From Pseudomonas sp. F(2018) (GTDB lineage Bacteria > Pseudomonadota > Gammaproteobacteria > Pseudomonadales > Pseudomonadaceae), in NCBI RefSeq assembly GCF_005508865.1, contig NZ_SCOM01000004.1:248001-312000 (forward strand): a DNA stretch of 64,000 nt, in the 5' to 3' direction. The notes under the pieces are model-generated. The model worked only from the letters and a program-made list of their open reading frames with translations, made no database searches and was not told the origin of the DNA. The position numbers and the translations under genes are program-made. This document shows positions 53,046 to 62,326 of this stretch, piece by piece. Position 1 is the stretch's first letter, and each line of letters starts with the position of its first letter.

Positions 53046-54176
53046 TTAGCGGTGGCCGCGCAGCAGCGGCAGGACTTCTTCGCCGACCCGGTAGGCTTCT
53101 TCCAGGTGCGGTGTGCTGGCCAGAATGAAGGCGTCGGCGCCGAGCTGGACCAGTTCGTCCAGGCGTTCGGCGACCTGCTGGTAGCTGCCGACAATGCCGT
53201 TGGTCTGCCCGCCGCGCAGCAGGTTGAAGCCGGACCAGACGTTCGGCTCGAGGATCAGGTCGTCGAAACGGCTGACGGTCTCGGGGCGATTGCCGGCCTG
53301 CCGGCTGGCACCCACCGAGTCGCCGCCGGGACGCTGGGCGGCGCGCGCCAGTTCCGCCGGCGATAGCCGCTCGAAGCCCTTGCGCACTTCGCGCCAGGCT
53401 TCTTCCTCGGTGGCGCGGGCGATGATGTCGACGCGCACCGCACACTTGATCTTGCGGCCCAGAGCCTCGGTGCGCTCGCGCACGCGGGCGAACTTCTCGC
53501 GCAGCTGGGCGAAGGGTTCGAGCCAGGTCAGGTAGTACTCGGCGTGTTTCGATGCAGTAGCGAGTGCCGCGTCCGAAGAACCGGAGAAGTAGATCTCGGG
53601 AAATTCCTGCTGCGCCAGCGGCAGGGCCAGCCCACCATCCTCGACCTGGTAGTAGCGGCCCTGGTAGCTGAACGGGCCGCCGTTCCACACCCCGCGCAGC
53701 ACGTCGAGGAACTCGCTGGTGCGGTCGTAGCGGGCATCGTGGCCGGCGCTGTCGCCCCACCACAGCTGGGCCGGGCCGCCGCCGCCGGTGATCACGTTGA
53801 ACAGCGCGCGGCCGCCGGTGGCGCGTTGCAGGCTGGCGGTCATGCGCGCGGCGGTCAGCGGGTTCAGGAAGCCCGGCTGGAAGGCGATCATAAAGCGGAA
53901 GGTGCGCGTCTCGCGGGCCAGGAAGGCGGAGATGGCCCAGGGCTCGTCGGTCATCGGGAAGGACGGGATCAGCCCGCCCTGGAAGCCGGAGATCTCGGCG
54001 GCGCGGGCGATCTCGGCGAGGTAGTCGATATAGGTGAAACCGTCGTCGCGGGTGCTCAGCCCGCTACTGCTGGGGCTGCCGTTGCCGAAGAACCAGTCGC
54101 CGCGAAACGGCTCGCGGTTGCGGTGGGTGCTGGGCTCGCCATGGGTGGGCAGGCGCCAGAAGACATCGATGGCCAT
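53046..54176 (-). CDS. SsuD-related LLM-class monooxygenase
   Basis: 376 residues of the SsuD branch (MAIDVFWRLPTHGEPSTH, GRALFNVITGGGGPAQLWWGD, FSGSSDAALATA, DSVGASRQAG, LEPNVWSGFNLLRGG, PHLEEAYRVGEEVLPLL). The SsuD Trp196 position is kept (YLTWLEP) and the His228 position is Asp (AVRVDII). The insert FRGDWFFGNGSPSSSG near residue 30 is not in SsuD. Four Met and one Cys. It sits between a divergent LLM gene and a DszB-like gene in the TonB-receptor operon. Substrate unknown; sulfone or sulfonate oxidation is the likely role. Confidence 0.87.
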   Translation of the reverse strand: MAIDVFWRLPTHGEPSTHRNREPFRGDWFFGNGSPSSSGLSTRDDGFTYIDYLAEIARAAEISGFQGGLIPSFPMTDEPWAISAFLARETRTFRFMIAFQPGFLNPLTAARMTASLQRATGGRALFNVITGGGGPAQLWWGDSAGHDARYDRTSEFLDVLRGVWNGGPFSYQGRYYQVEDGGLALPLAQQEFPEIYFSGSSDAALATASKHAEYYLTWLEPFAQLREKFARVRERTEALGRKIKCAVRVDIIARATEEEAWREVRKGFERLSPAELARAAQRPGGDSVGASRQAGNRPETVSRFDDLILEPNVWSGFNLLRGGQTNGIVGSYQQVAERLDELVQLGADAFILASTPHLEEAYRVGEEVLPLLRGHR

Positions 54177-54190
54177 GCTGTGGGTTCTCG

Positions 54191-55234
54191 TCAGGCGGTG
54201 TGGGCGGTGGCGCCGGCAAGGCGGGCGCGCAGGGCAGGCAGGACGTTCTCGCCGACCCGGTAGGCTTCCTCCAGATGCGGCGCGGCGCCAATCAGGAAGC
54301 TGCCGATGCCGGCAGCGGCGTATTCGGCCAGTTGCTCGACGACCTCGGCGTAGCTGCCGACCAGGGTGGCGATGGCGCCTTCGCCGGGTTGCCACAAGCC
54401 GCTGCCGCCAGGTGCCTGCAGGCCGGTCTGCGCGGCCAGGCGCTGGGCATCGGCCAGGGCCTCGGCGGTGTCCTCGCGGGCCAGCAGGTCGAGGCGCAGA
54501 CCTGCCTGCAGGGCGCGACCATGGCCGCGGGCGATGCGGGCCAGTTCGTCGAGCAGGGGCGCCAGTTCGCTGGGCGGTCGTGCGGAAAACACATGGACAT
54601 CGGCCTGGCAGGCGGACAGTTGCAGCGCCTCGGCAGCGTCGCCGGCGAGGTAGATGGGCGGCACGCGCTGGCCCGACAGCGGGCCCTGGAAACCACCATC
54701 GAGCACCTCGAAGAAGCGCCCCTTGAAGCTGAACGGCGCCTGGGTGATGACGCCACGCGCCACGCCGATGAATTCCTCGATGCGTGGCAGCAGGTCGGCA
54801 TCCGCGACGAAGTCGCCCTGGCGCCTACGAGCGGCGGCATCGACCGGGGTACTGAGCTGCCAGGCGAAGCGCCCGCCCGTGAAACGCTGGTAGCTGACCG
54901 CGTTCTTCGCCGCATACACCGCCGAGCCGCGCGCCGCGTCGAACTCGGTGAGCAGGCGCAGGTGGCGCGTGCTGCGGGCGACGTAGCCGGCGATGATCCA
55001 GGGCTCGTCACCCTCGGGATGGTTGCCGATGCGGATGCCATCGAAGCCGGTCAGGTCGGCGGCGCGGGCGATCTGCTGCAGGTAGTCGAGGTAGTTGAAA
55101 CGTTCGCCGCGCGGGTCGCTGACACCGGGGCCGAACGCGGCCTGGTCCTCGCGCTCGCCGCGCAGATGGGAGAGGGCGTCGGCATAGCGCGAGTCGCGCC
55201 AGTTGGGCAACTCCCAGATGAATTCGATGCTCAT
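54191..55234 (-). CDS. Divergent LLM-class flavin-dependent oxidoreductase
   Basis: 347 residues, shorter than its two paralogues. The LLM barrel is evident (MSIEFIWELPNWRDSR, FNYLDYLQQIARAADLTGFDG, GVITQAPFSFKGRFFEVLDGG, IYLAGDAAEAL, PHLEEAYRVGENVLPAL). The SsuD active-site Trp position reads VHVFSARP, and the His228 position is Asp (AGLRLDLL). The segment around the SsuD DSVGQQR motif is absent, so it may act on a different compound or form a partner subunit. GAGGAG precedes the start. One Met, one Cys. Confidence 0.85.
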   Translation of the reverse strand: MSIEFIWELPNWRDSRYADALSHLRGEREDQAAFGPGVSDPRGERFNYLDYLQQIARAADLTGFDGIRIGNHPEGDEPWIIAGYVARSTRHLRLLTEFDAARGSAVYAAKNAVSYQRFTGGRFAWQLSTPVDAAARRRQGDFVADADLLPRIEEFIGVARGVITQAPFSFKGRFFEVLDGGFQGPLSGQRVPPIYLAGDAAEALQLSACQADVHVFSARPPSELAPLLDELARIARGHGRALQAGLRLDLLAREDTAEALADAQRLAAQTGLQAPGGSGLWQPGEGAIATLVGSYAEVVEQLAEYAAAGIGSFLIGAAPHLEEAYRVGENVLPALRARLAGATAHTA

Positions 55235-55244
55235 GGGGCTCTCC

Positions 55245-56324
55245 TCAGGGGCGACTGGCCAGGTCGGCCTGGTCTTCCTGCCAGTAGTTCTCCAGCTGCA
55301 GTTCCTTCAGCCCCTGGGCGACGAACTTGGGTTCGAGCAGCGTGTTGACGTCGACCTCGCCGCGAATCAGCTTGGCCTTCTGGCTGTAGGCGATGGCGTC
55401 GGCGTAGTGCTGGCGCAGGGCCTGGTCATACAGCGGGGTGAACTGGCCGACCCAGGACTCGCCCTCAACTTCGCGCTGCAGCACGCTGAGTGGCTGGCCG
55501 GACTGCGACAGATAGCCCTGGTAGGTCGCGCGGTTGGCGTCCTGGGCGGTCCAGTGGGCGGCCTTCAGGTAGGCGGTGACCACCAGTTGGGTCAGCTCCG
55601 GCTGCTCGGTCACGAATTCACTGGCGCCCCACAGCTCGGCGCGCATCTTCCAGTCGCGTGGTGCCTGTTTGCTGGACCAGACGATCTTGCCGACCTGCTT
55701 GTCTTCCAGCAGGAAGGCGTCGCTGAGGGTGAAGAACGCATCCACCCGCCCGGCGCTCAGCGCAGCGGCGCCGGCCTGGGGGTTGAGGTTGAAGATGCGG
55801 AAGTCGGCGAAGCCGAGGCCGTTGGCCTCCAGCAGCTTGGCGAACGACAGCTCCCAGGGGCGGCCGCGGTGCAGGGCGACGCGCTTGCCCTTGAGATCCT
55901 TGATCGAGGTGGCGCTGGAACCGCTGGGCACCACCAGATAGACATTGTTGCCGCTGCCGCCGGGGGCGATCAGCTTGGTGGAGACGCCGGAGGCATTGGC
56001 GATGATCGATGGCAGGTCGCCATAGAAGGCGAAGTCGATACGTTTGTTGGCGAACTCCTCGTTGACGAAGGTGCCCACCGAGGCGGTGGCCGCCGGGACC
56101 CATTCCAGCTTGATGTTGCGCTTGGCCAGTTCCTGCTGCAGCCACTGGTCGCGATCCATCACGTAGGCCGGGCCGTTGAAGGTGACCTTGCCGGCGTTGG
56201 CGTAGGCCACGGTGGCGATGCGCACGCTCTGCGGCGGCTCCGCCGCGATGGCCTGGCTGGCCAGCAGGGCAGCCGGCAGCAGGGCCAGGCGGCGCAACAG
56301 GCGGGTGAGGGTGAATGCTTGCAT
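55245..56324 (-). CDS. SsuA-like ABC transporter substrate-binding protein (periplasmic)
   Basis: 359 residues with a clear signal peptide (RRLALLPAALLASQAIA-AE, cleavage near 28). The mature part has the SsuA/TauA pattern (VAYANAGKVTFNGPAYV, VNEEFANKRIDFAFYGDLPS, PSGSSATSIKDLKGKRVALHRG). Three Met, no Cys. It is the only exported binding protein of the island and is 6-12 kb from the permease and ATPase genes, so the importer parts are split between two operons. It follows the TonB receptor gene, suggesting shared substrate handling. Confidence 0.9.
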   Translation of the reverse strand: MQAFTLTRLLRRLALLPAALLASQAIAAEPPQSVRIATVAYANAGKVTFNGPAYVMDRDQWLQQELAKRNIKLEWVPAATASVGTFVNEEFANKRIDFAFYGDLPSIIANASGVSTKLIAPGGSGNNVYLVVPSGSSATSIKDLKGKRVALHRGRPWELSFAKLLEANGLGFADFRIFNLNPQAGAAALSAGRVDAFFTLSDAFLLEDKQVGKIVWSSKQAPRDWKMRAELWGASEFVTEQPELTQLVVTAYLKAAHWTAQDANRATYQGYLSQSGQPLSVLQREVEGESWVGQFTPLYDQALRQHYADAIAYSQKAKLIRGEVDVNTLLEPKFVAQGLKELQLENYWQEDQADLASRP

Positions 56325-56375
56325 GGCGAAATCCTCGCGAAGGCCCGCGGCCGGTCAGGCCGCGGGCGGGGTGGG

Positions 56376-58622
56376 TCAGAAGTCGCTGGTCACCGAGACA
56401 CCAACGGTGCGCGGGTCGCCGAACATCACCGCGGCGGTCTGGAAGCCGCCCGGCAAGGTGTGGTTGCGGTACTCCTTGTCGGTGAGGTTGTTGACGTAGG
56501 CGGTGACGCGGGTGGTCTCGCCCGGCAGCTCGTAGGTCACCCGGGCATTGCCCAGGGTGTAGCCGTCGGCGCGCATGTTGGCGCTCTGGTCGTTGGAGAA
56601 GAAGTACTGGCGGCTGCGGGTGTTCCAGTCGGTGCCGAGGATGATCGCGCCGCCGGCATTCAGCGGGATGCGGTAGTCGGCGCCGAGCACGGCCGACACG
56701 TTGGGTGCACGGACGAACTTGTTGCCGGAGAAGTCGTCGTTGCCCGAGGTGTAGTCGGTGAACTCGGTGTGCAGCAGGCCGAGGGCGAAGTTGATGTGCA
56801 GGTTCTCGACCGGAATCGCTTCCAGCTCGAACTCAGCACCGTAGGCCTCGCCCTGGGCGCCGTTGGCCAGGCGCGAGACGGTCTGGTTGTTCACCGCGGT
56901 CACGATGTTGAGCTGGATGTCCTCGTAGTCGTAGTAGAACAGCGCGGCGTTGGCGTTGAGGCGGCCGTCGAACCACTCGGACTTCAGGCCCAGCTCGTAG
57001 GAGGTCAGGTATTCCGGGTCGACCGTGGCGACGGTGGCCTGGTTGGTGACCCCGGCGTTGTAGCCGCCGGAGCGGAAGCCATAGGCGTAGCGGAAGTACA
57101 CCCGGGCGTTGTCGGACAGGCGATATTCCGGGGTCAGGTCGTAGGTCCAGTCGCTCCAGGTGTTGCTCTCGTCCTGCACGGCGTTGACCACCAGCGGCGT
57201 GCTGACGCTGCCGACGTGCCACCAGTCTTCGTTTTTGAAGCCGGCCTGGCCCTGGTTCTGCAGGCGCTGCAGGTCGATGTCCTTGGTCTCGCGAGTCCAG
57301 CGCAGGCCCGCGGTGAGGTTGAAGTCCTCGGTGAAGTTGTAGGTGGTGCTGCCGAACAGGGCGTAGCTCTCGGTGCCCTGGTTGAAGGCGGTGTTGTTGT
57401 AGAAGCGCGGGATGTAGCGATTGCTCAGCGAGGCGTTGGCGCTTTCCGAGTCCAGATCCTCGTCGAAGTAGTGGAAGCCCAGGACCCAGTTCAGGCGGTC
57501 CTCGCGCGGCGAGGCGAGGCGGAATTCCTGCGACCACTGCTTGCTGTCGGCATAGCTGTATCCGCGCTGCAGTTCCAGCGGCGTGTTGTCGCTGTCGCTC
57601 AGGCCTTCGCGCTCGAAATGCTCGAAGGCGGTGATGGAGGTGAGCTCGAGGCTGCCCAGCTGCCAGACCAGGTTGAGGTTGGCGCCGGCCTGGTCGATGT
57701 TAACCTTGTAGTCGGCGTTGTAGTTGACCTCGCCCTTCTTCGGGTCGATCGAATAGCCGAACTGGTTGGTGCCGTTGGCGCGGGTGCCGTAGCTGACAGT
57801 GCTGTAGCCGCCGGTATCGTGGTAGCTGCGCGCGTGCAGATTCAGGTTGGCTTCCAGGTCGTCGTTGATGCGCGCGAGGAACTGCAGGCGTGCGGCATCG
57901 TCTTCCAGGCCGCCCTGATCGTCGTCGTTGGCGAGATTCTCGTTGTAGCCGTCGCGGCCCTGATGGCGCAGCGACAGGCGGGCGGCCAGGCGGTCATCGA
58001 CCAGCGCGTCGCTGACCGCGCCTTCCACCACGCGATCGGCGTAATCGCCGACGCCGACCTTGAAGTAGCCGGACGGATCGAAGGTGGGCTTGCGCGAGAT
58101 GAAGTTGATAGCGCCGGCCGTGGTGTTCTTGCCCCACAGCGTGCCTTGCGGGCCGCGCAGCACCTCCACCCGCTCCTGGTCAAACAGCGGGAAGCCGCTG
58201 GCGCTGATGTTGGCGATGTACACGTCGTCGACGTAGATGCCCACCGGGCTGACGGTATTGGCTCCCTGGTCGCCAGTACCCAGGCCGCGAATCCACCAGC
58301 GCGGACGACCGTGGCCTTCGGTGGTGCCCGCCGAGGCGTTGGGAATGAAACGGGTGACTTCGTTGGCCGACTGCAACGAGGTGTCGCGCACCTTGTCGCC
58401 GTTGAGCACGGAGATGGAGGAGGGCACCTCCTGCACGGTCTCTTCGCGCTTCTGCGCGGTGACGGTGACCTTGGCCAGCGTCGGGGCGCTGTCGGCCTGC
58501 TGCTCGGCAGGCGCTTGTGGCTGCTGCGTGGTCTCGGCAGCATGGGCCGCGACCAGATGAAGGCCGGCCAAGCCCCCCAAGGCCCAGGCGATGGCAGTGG
58601 AAAGAGTGGTGCGCTTGAACAT
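56376..58622 (-). CDS. TonB-dependent outer membrane receptor
   Basis: 748 residues: a signal peptide (ending AAHA-AE near 31), a TonB box-like TLAKVTVTAQKRE, a plug domain (about 55-170, PRWWIRGLGTGDQ and VEVLRGPQGTLWGKNTTAGAINF) and a 22-strand barrel ending SVTSDF. GGGGG lies 5 bases before the ATG; earlier in-frame ATGs lack a signal peptide. It has no Cys and three Met in 748 residues. The general type is close to sterol- or siderophore-like receptors, but the island points to an organosulfur ligand. First gene of a six-gene operon with a sigma-54 promoter. Confidence 0.9.
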   Translation of the reverse strand: MFKRTTLSTAIAWALGGLAGLHLVAAHAAETTQQPQAPAEQQADSAPTLAKVTVTAQKREETVQEVPSSISVLNGDKVRDTSLQSANEVTRFIPNASAGTTEGHGRPRWWIRGLGTGDQGANTVSPVGIYVDDVYIANISASGFPLFDQERVEVLRGPQGTLWGKNTTAGAINFISRKPTFDPSGYFKVGVGDYADRVVEGAVSDALVDDRLAARLSLRHQGRDGYNENLANDDDQGGLEDDAARLQFLARINDDLEANLNLHARSYHDTGGYSTVSYGTRANGTNQFGYSIDPKKGEVNYNADYKVNIDQAGANLNLVWQLGSLELTSITAFEHFEREGLSDSDNTPLELQRGYSYADSKQWSQEFRLASPREDRLNWVLGFHYFDEDLDSESANASLSNRYIPRFYNNTAFNQGTESYALFGSTTYNFTEDFNLTAGLRWTRETKDIDLQRLQNQGQAGFKNEDWWHVGSVSTPLVVNAVQDESNTWSDWTYDLTPEYRLSDNARVYFRYAYGFRSGGYNAGVTNQATVATVDPEYLTSYELGLKSEWFDGRLNANAALFYYDYEDIQLNIVTAVNNQTVSRLANGAQGEAYGAEFELEAIPVENLHINFALGLLHTEFTDYTSGNDDFSGNKFVRAPNVSAVLGADYRIPLNAGGAIILGTDWNTRSRQYFFSNDQSANMRADGYTLGNARVTYELPGETTRVTAYVNNLTDKEYRNHTLPGGFQTAAVMFGDPRTVGVSVTSDF

Positions 58623-58755
58623 GTTGCCCCCAGTGACTGGCTTGTTTCCGGCATCGCGATGGCGATGCCGGGCGATCAGGTGTTGGCGGTGCCCATGCTC
58701 TTTTGCGGTGGTGGCTAGGCATCCGGCGGCTTGTGCAGGCCGCATTGCCCCTATC

Positions 58756-58771
58756 GCAACAACCGTACCGA
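58756..58771 (-). promoter_or_regulatory. Sigma-54 (-24/-12) promoter for the TonB-receptor operon
   Basis: Reads TCGGTACGGTTGTTGC on the minus strand against TTGGCACG-N4-TTGC, with GG and GC 10 bases apart. Leader of about 120 bases before the TonB gene. Confidence 0.68.
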
Positions 58772-58833
58772 GATATGTTTTTTGATCTTAATTTGTTAAT
58801 TAATAAGAATTTATTTGAATGTGCCGGTGGCAA

Positions 58834-58898
58834 AGCAGCGGTTTTTTCCTACTGCCTGGCCAGCAACCGCTGCTGCTGGGTTGCTGCCCCAGCAGCAA
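58834..58898. promoter_or_regulatory. Candidate activator-binding palindromes
   Basis: AGCAGCGGTT (58834-58843) and AACCGCTGCT (58865-58874) form one inverted repeat; GCTGCTGGG (58872-58880) with CCCAGCAGC (58888-58896), and TTGCTG-N6-CAGCAA (58881-58898), form overlapping ones. They lie 63-127 bases upstream of the sigma-54 promoter. Confidence 0.55.
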
Positions 58899-59005
58899 TT
58901 CTTCATATATTCGATAAAAGAATAATCAAATGAATATTTATGATTATTTGTGCATAAATGAATTCCTGCACTATCGGCGCTCTGGCCATCAACGGATTCG
59001 CCGCC

Positions 59006-60082
<1,077 letters not shown>

Positions 60083-60133
60083 CCATCCCGAGGCGACAGC
60101 GCTGCCACTTCTCCGTGGAAGAGGGCAGCGGGC

Positions 60134-60340
60134 TCAGTTGGGCGCGTTGAGCGGGTCGCCTTCATCGGGCTGGCTGGGTTGCTCGATGCCAGGGTCGTTC
60201 GGGTCTCGCCAATCTTCGGGGCGCCGCTCGTCCGGTGATTGCTCCGCGCCTTCGTCGGGGTAGATCCCCGGCTCGATGGGTGGCACAGGGTCCTGTGGGT
60301 CGTCGGCGCCCATGGGGTTGGCGTAGTGGATCTGGGTCAT
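60134..60340 (-). CDS. Small acidic hypothetical protein
   Basis: 68 residues, very rich in Asp, Glu and Pro (DDPQDPVPPIEPGIYPDEG), probably disordered. GGGAGGTG a few bases before the ATG supports translation. No Cys or predicted membrane segment. No family recognised. It lies between the SfnR-like gene and a metallo-hydrolase gene on the minus strand. Confidence 0.6.
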   Translation of the reverse strand: MTQIHYANPMGADDPQDPVPPIEPGIYPDEGAEQSPDERRPEDWRDPNDPGIEQPSQPDEGDPLNAPN

Positions 60341-60433
60341 GATTCACCTCCCAGGCCGGGATGGCCTGTAGGGTTTCGATGACGCCGTGCGGCGCGCGGT
60401 TCAGGCAATCGGCGGGGCGGTCATGTCCGGGGC

Positions 60434-61240
60434 TCAGGCGCGAAGCGGCATGGGCTGCACCGGGTCGAACGCCAGGGTCTGGCCGTCCTCGGGAATCAGC
60501 AGTCTGTCGTCCACCCCCGCACTGCGCGCCGCGCCGGCCAGAGCCGTTCTGCTGACCGGGCAGTGGCTGATGGCTTCCAGATGGTTGGCTACCACCGTGC
60601 CCTCGGCCAGCCGGGCGAACTCGATGACCTCCTCCAGCCCCATGATGATGTCGCCCCCGAGATCGAAGCGCGCGCCGCCCGCGGGAACCACGCTGATCTG
60701 GGGCTGATGGCGCAGGACGAACTCACGTACGCTCGGCGTCAGGATGGTGTCGCCGGCCAGGTAGAGGCTGGGCTCGTCGAGCAGCTCGATTAGGTAGCCG
60801 ACGCCGTGCTCCATGAGCTTGCCCACCAGTCCCAGGCCGTGGGTGCAGGCGACCGTGCGGATGCTGCCACCGAGGAAGGGGCTCGGCTGGGCGTGCTGCG
60901 GCGGCAGCGGCTGGACATTCAGGCCCCGTCGCGCGAGATGCGGCGCGTCGTGCGGCGTGCAGATCACCGGAATCTGCCGCTCGCGCAGCCAGCGCGTGCC
61001 GGCGCGATCCAGGTGGTCGAAGTGGCCGCGCTGGCAGTGGGTGATCAGGCAGTGAGTGACCGAGTCGAGCGCGTCGCTGGTGCCGGCCGGCAACTCGACC
61101 AGCGGGTTGCGTTGCCGGGCACCGAACAGGCGCAGCGGCGGCAGCGCGTCCTTGGCGGCCAGCATGGGGTCGACGAGGACGCGGTGCGGGCCGAGTTGAA
61201 GAATGATGGTGGCGTTGCGGATCTGCTGGATATTCATCAT
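60434..61240 (-). CDS. MBL-fold metallo-hydrolase (UlaG-like)
   Basis: 268 residues. The metallo-beta-lactamase metal motif is in LITHCQRGHFDHLDRAG, a variant with a four-residue spacer instead of the usual HxHxDH. Later metal ligands are in YLAGDTIL and VVANHLEAISH. The general plan is that of UlaG-type lactonases and related hydrolases. AGAGG stands 5 bases before the ATG at 61240; a second ATG follows immediately. Divergent from the AraC-type regulator, which may control it. Substrate unknown. Confidence 0.83.
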   Translation of the reverse strand: MMNIQQIRNATIILQLGPHRVLVDPMLAAKDALPPLRLFGARQRNPLVELPAGTSDALDSVTHCLITHCQRGHFDHLDRAGTRWLRERQIPVICTPHDAPHLARRGLNVQPLPPQHAQPSPFLGGSIRTVACTHGLGLVGKLMEHGVGYLIELLDEPSLYLAGDTILTPSVREFVLRHQPQISVVPAGGARFDLGGDIIMGLEEVIEFARLAEGTVVANHLEAISHCPVSRTALAGAARSAGVDDRLLIPEDGQTLAFDPVQPMPLRA

Positions 61241-61352
61241 GTGCCCCTCTGGATGGTGGGCTCTATGGTGCCGAGCGGGGCGCATCGCCATAATGGCAGG
61301 AACAGACATATTTAGTTCCTTTCAAGCCATTTCCTCTTCTCCGGAACCAACC

Positions 61353-62309
61353 ATGCGCATCGGCCTCCTGCTGTTTCCCCGCTGCATGCCCGCCGGGCTG
61401 TTCGCCTTTGCCGATCTTCTGCATGCGGCCAACCGGCGGACCGGGCGCGAGTTGTTCGAGGCCAGCTATGTGGCGTTGCAGGCGGGGCCGGTCGAGTGTG
61501 CCCATGGCGTCACCCTGCAGGCGACCGCGTCCCTGGCCGAGCGGGAGCTCGATGCCGTGCTGATCCCCGGCTTCTGGGCGGAATCGGCGCAGCAGGTGGA
61601 CGAGGTGCTGGCCGGGCATGCGCCGCTGGTGCGCGCGCTGTCCATGGGCAGCCGGCGCCTGCAGCTGTGGAGCTATTGCACGGGCGTCGGCCTGCTGGCA
61701 GCCAGCGGCCGTCTGGATGGCCAGCCGGCAACGGTGACCTGGTGGCTGGCGGAGACGCTGCGCCAGCGTTTCTCCAAGGTGCAATGGCAGAGCGAGCAGA
61801 ACTGCGTGTTCAACGCGAATACCGCCACCGCGTCGGGAGTGAATGGCCATCTGCCGATTGCCCAGGCGCTGATCGAGCGCAGCGTGAGCGCCGAGGTCGT
61901 CCGCGATCTCACCAGGCTCATGGTGCTGCCGCGCCCGGTGGTGCCGCATCCTGCTTTTCAGGGCATGAGCCTGATGGAGCAGGCCGGCAAGCTGCTGCGC
62001 CAGCTGCATGCCCTGGTCGAACAGCTGCCGGCCGAGCAGATCACCGTGGCGGTGCTGGCGAGCAGGCTGGGCATGTCGGAGCGCACGCTGGCGCGCAAGG
62101 TGCTGGTCGAGACCGGTGAGGCGGTGGCGAGCTACGCCCGGCGGATTAAGCTGAACCAGGTCAGCGAGCGCCTCATGCTGACGGCGGCGTCCGCCAGCAC
62201 CATCAGCGCGGAGCTGGGCTTCAGCAGCGATTCCAACATGCGGCGCATGTTCAAAGAGCTGACCGGGCTGACGCCAGCCGAATATCGCCAGCGCTTCGCG
62301 CGGCTCTAG
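61353..62309 (+). CDS. GlxA/AraC-family transcriptional regulator with DJ-1/PfpI-like domain
   Basis: 318 residues. The N-terminal DJ-1/PfpI-like domain (about 1-180) includes MRIGLLLFPRCMPAGLFAF and the nucleophile-elbow region LWSYCTGVGLLAASG, here with Cys in YCTG. The C-terminal AraC domain (about 215-318) has two helix-turn-helix motifs (VAVLASRLGMSERTLARKV and ISAELGFSSDSNMRRMFK, then LTPAEYRQRF). It is divergent from the MBL-fold hydrolase gene, a usual regulator-target layout. Confidence 0.88.
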   Translation: MRIGLLLFPRCMPAGLFAFADLLHAANRRTGRELFEASYVALQAGPVECAHGVTLQATASLAERELDAVLIPGFWAESAQQVDEVLAGHAPLVRALSMGSRRLQLWSYCTGVGLLAASGRLDGQPATVTWWLAETLRQRFSKVQWQSEQNCVFNANTATASGVNGHLPIAQALIERSVSAEVVRDLTRLMVLPRPVVPHPAFQGMSLMEQAGKLLRQLHALVEQLPAEQITVAVLASRLGMSERTLARKVLVETGEAVASYARRIKLNQVSERLMLTAASASTISAELGFSSDSNMRRMFKELTGLTPAEYRQRFARL

Positions 62310-62326
62310 CGGGCCGCAAGAGGGCG

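Larger units (their letters stand above)
58623..59005. other. Control region between TonB receptor and SfnR-like gene (no gene)
   Basis: These 383 bases hold no gene. The part 58776-58960 is strikingly AT-rich against the genome. It contains a sigma-54 promoter, palindromic candidate activator sites and, beyond them, ATTCGATAAAAGAATAATC-type sequence likely to carry the activator's own promoter. Confidence 0.65.
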
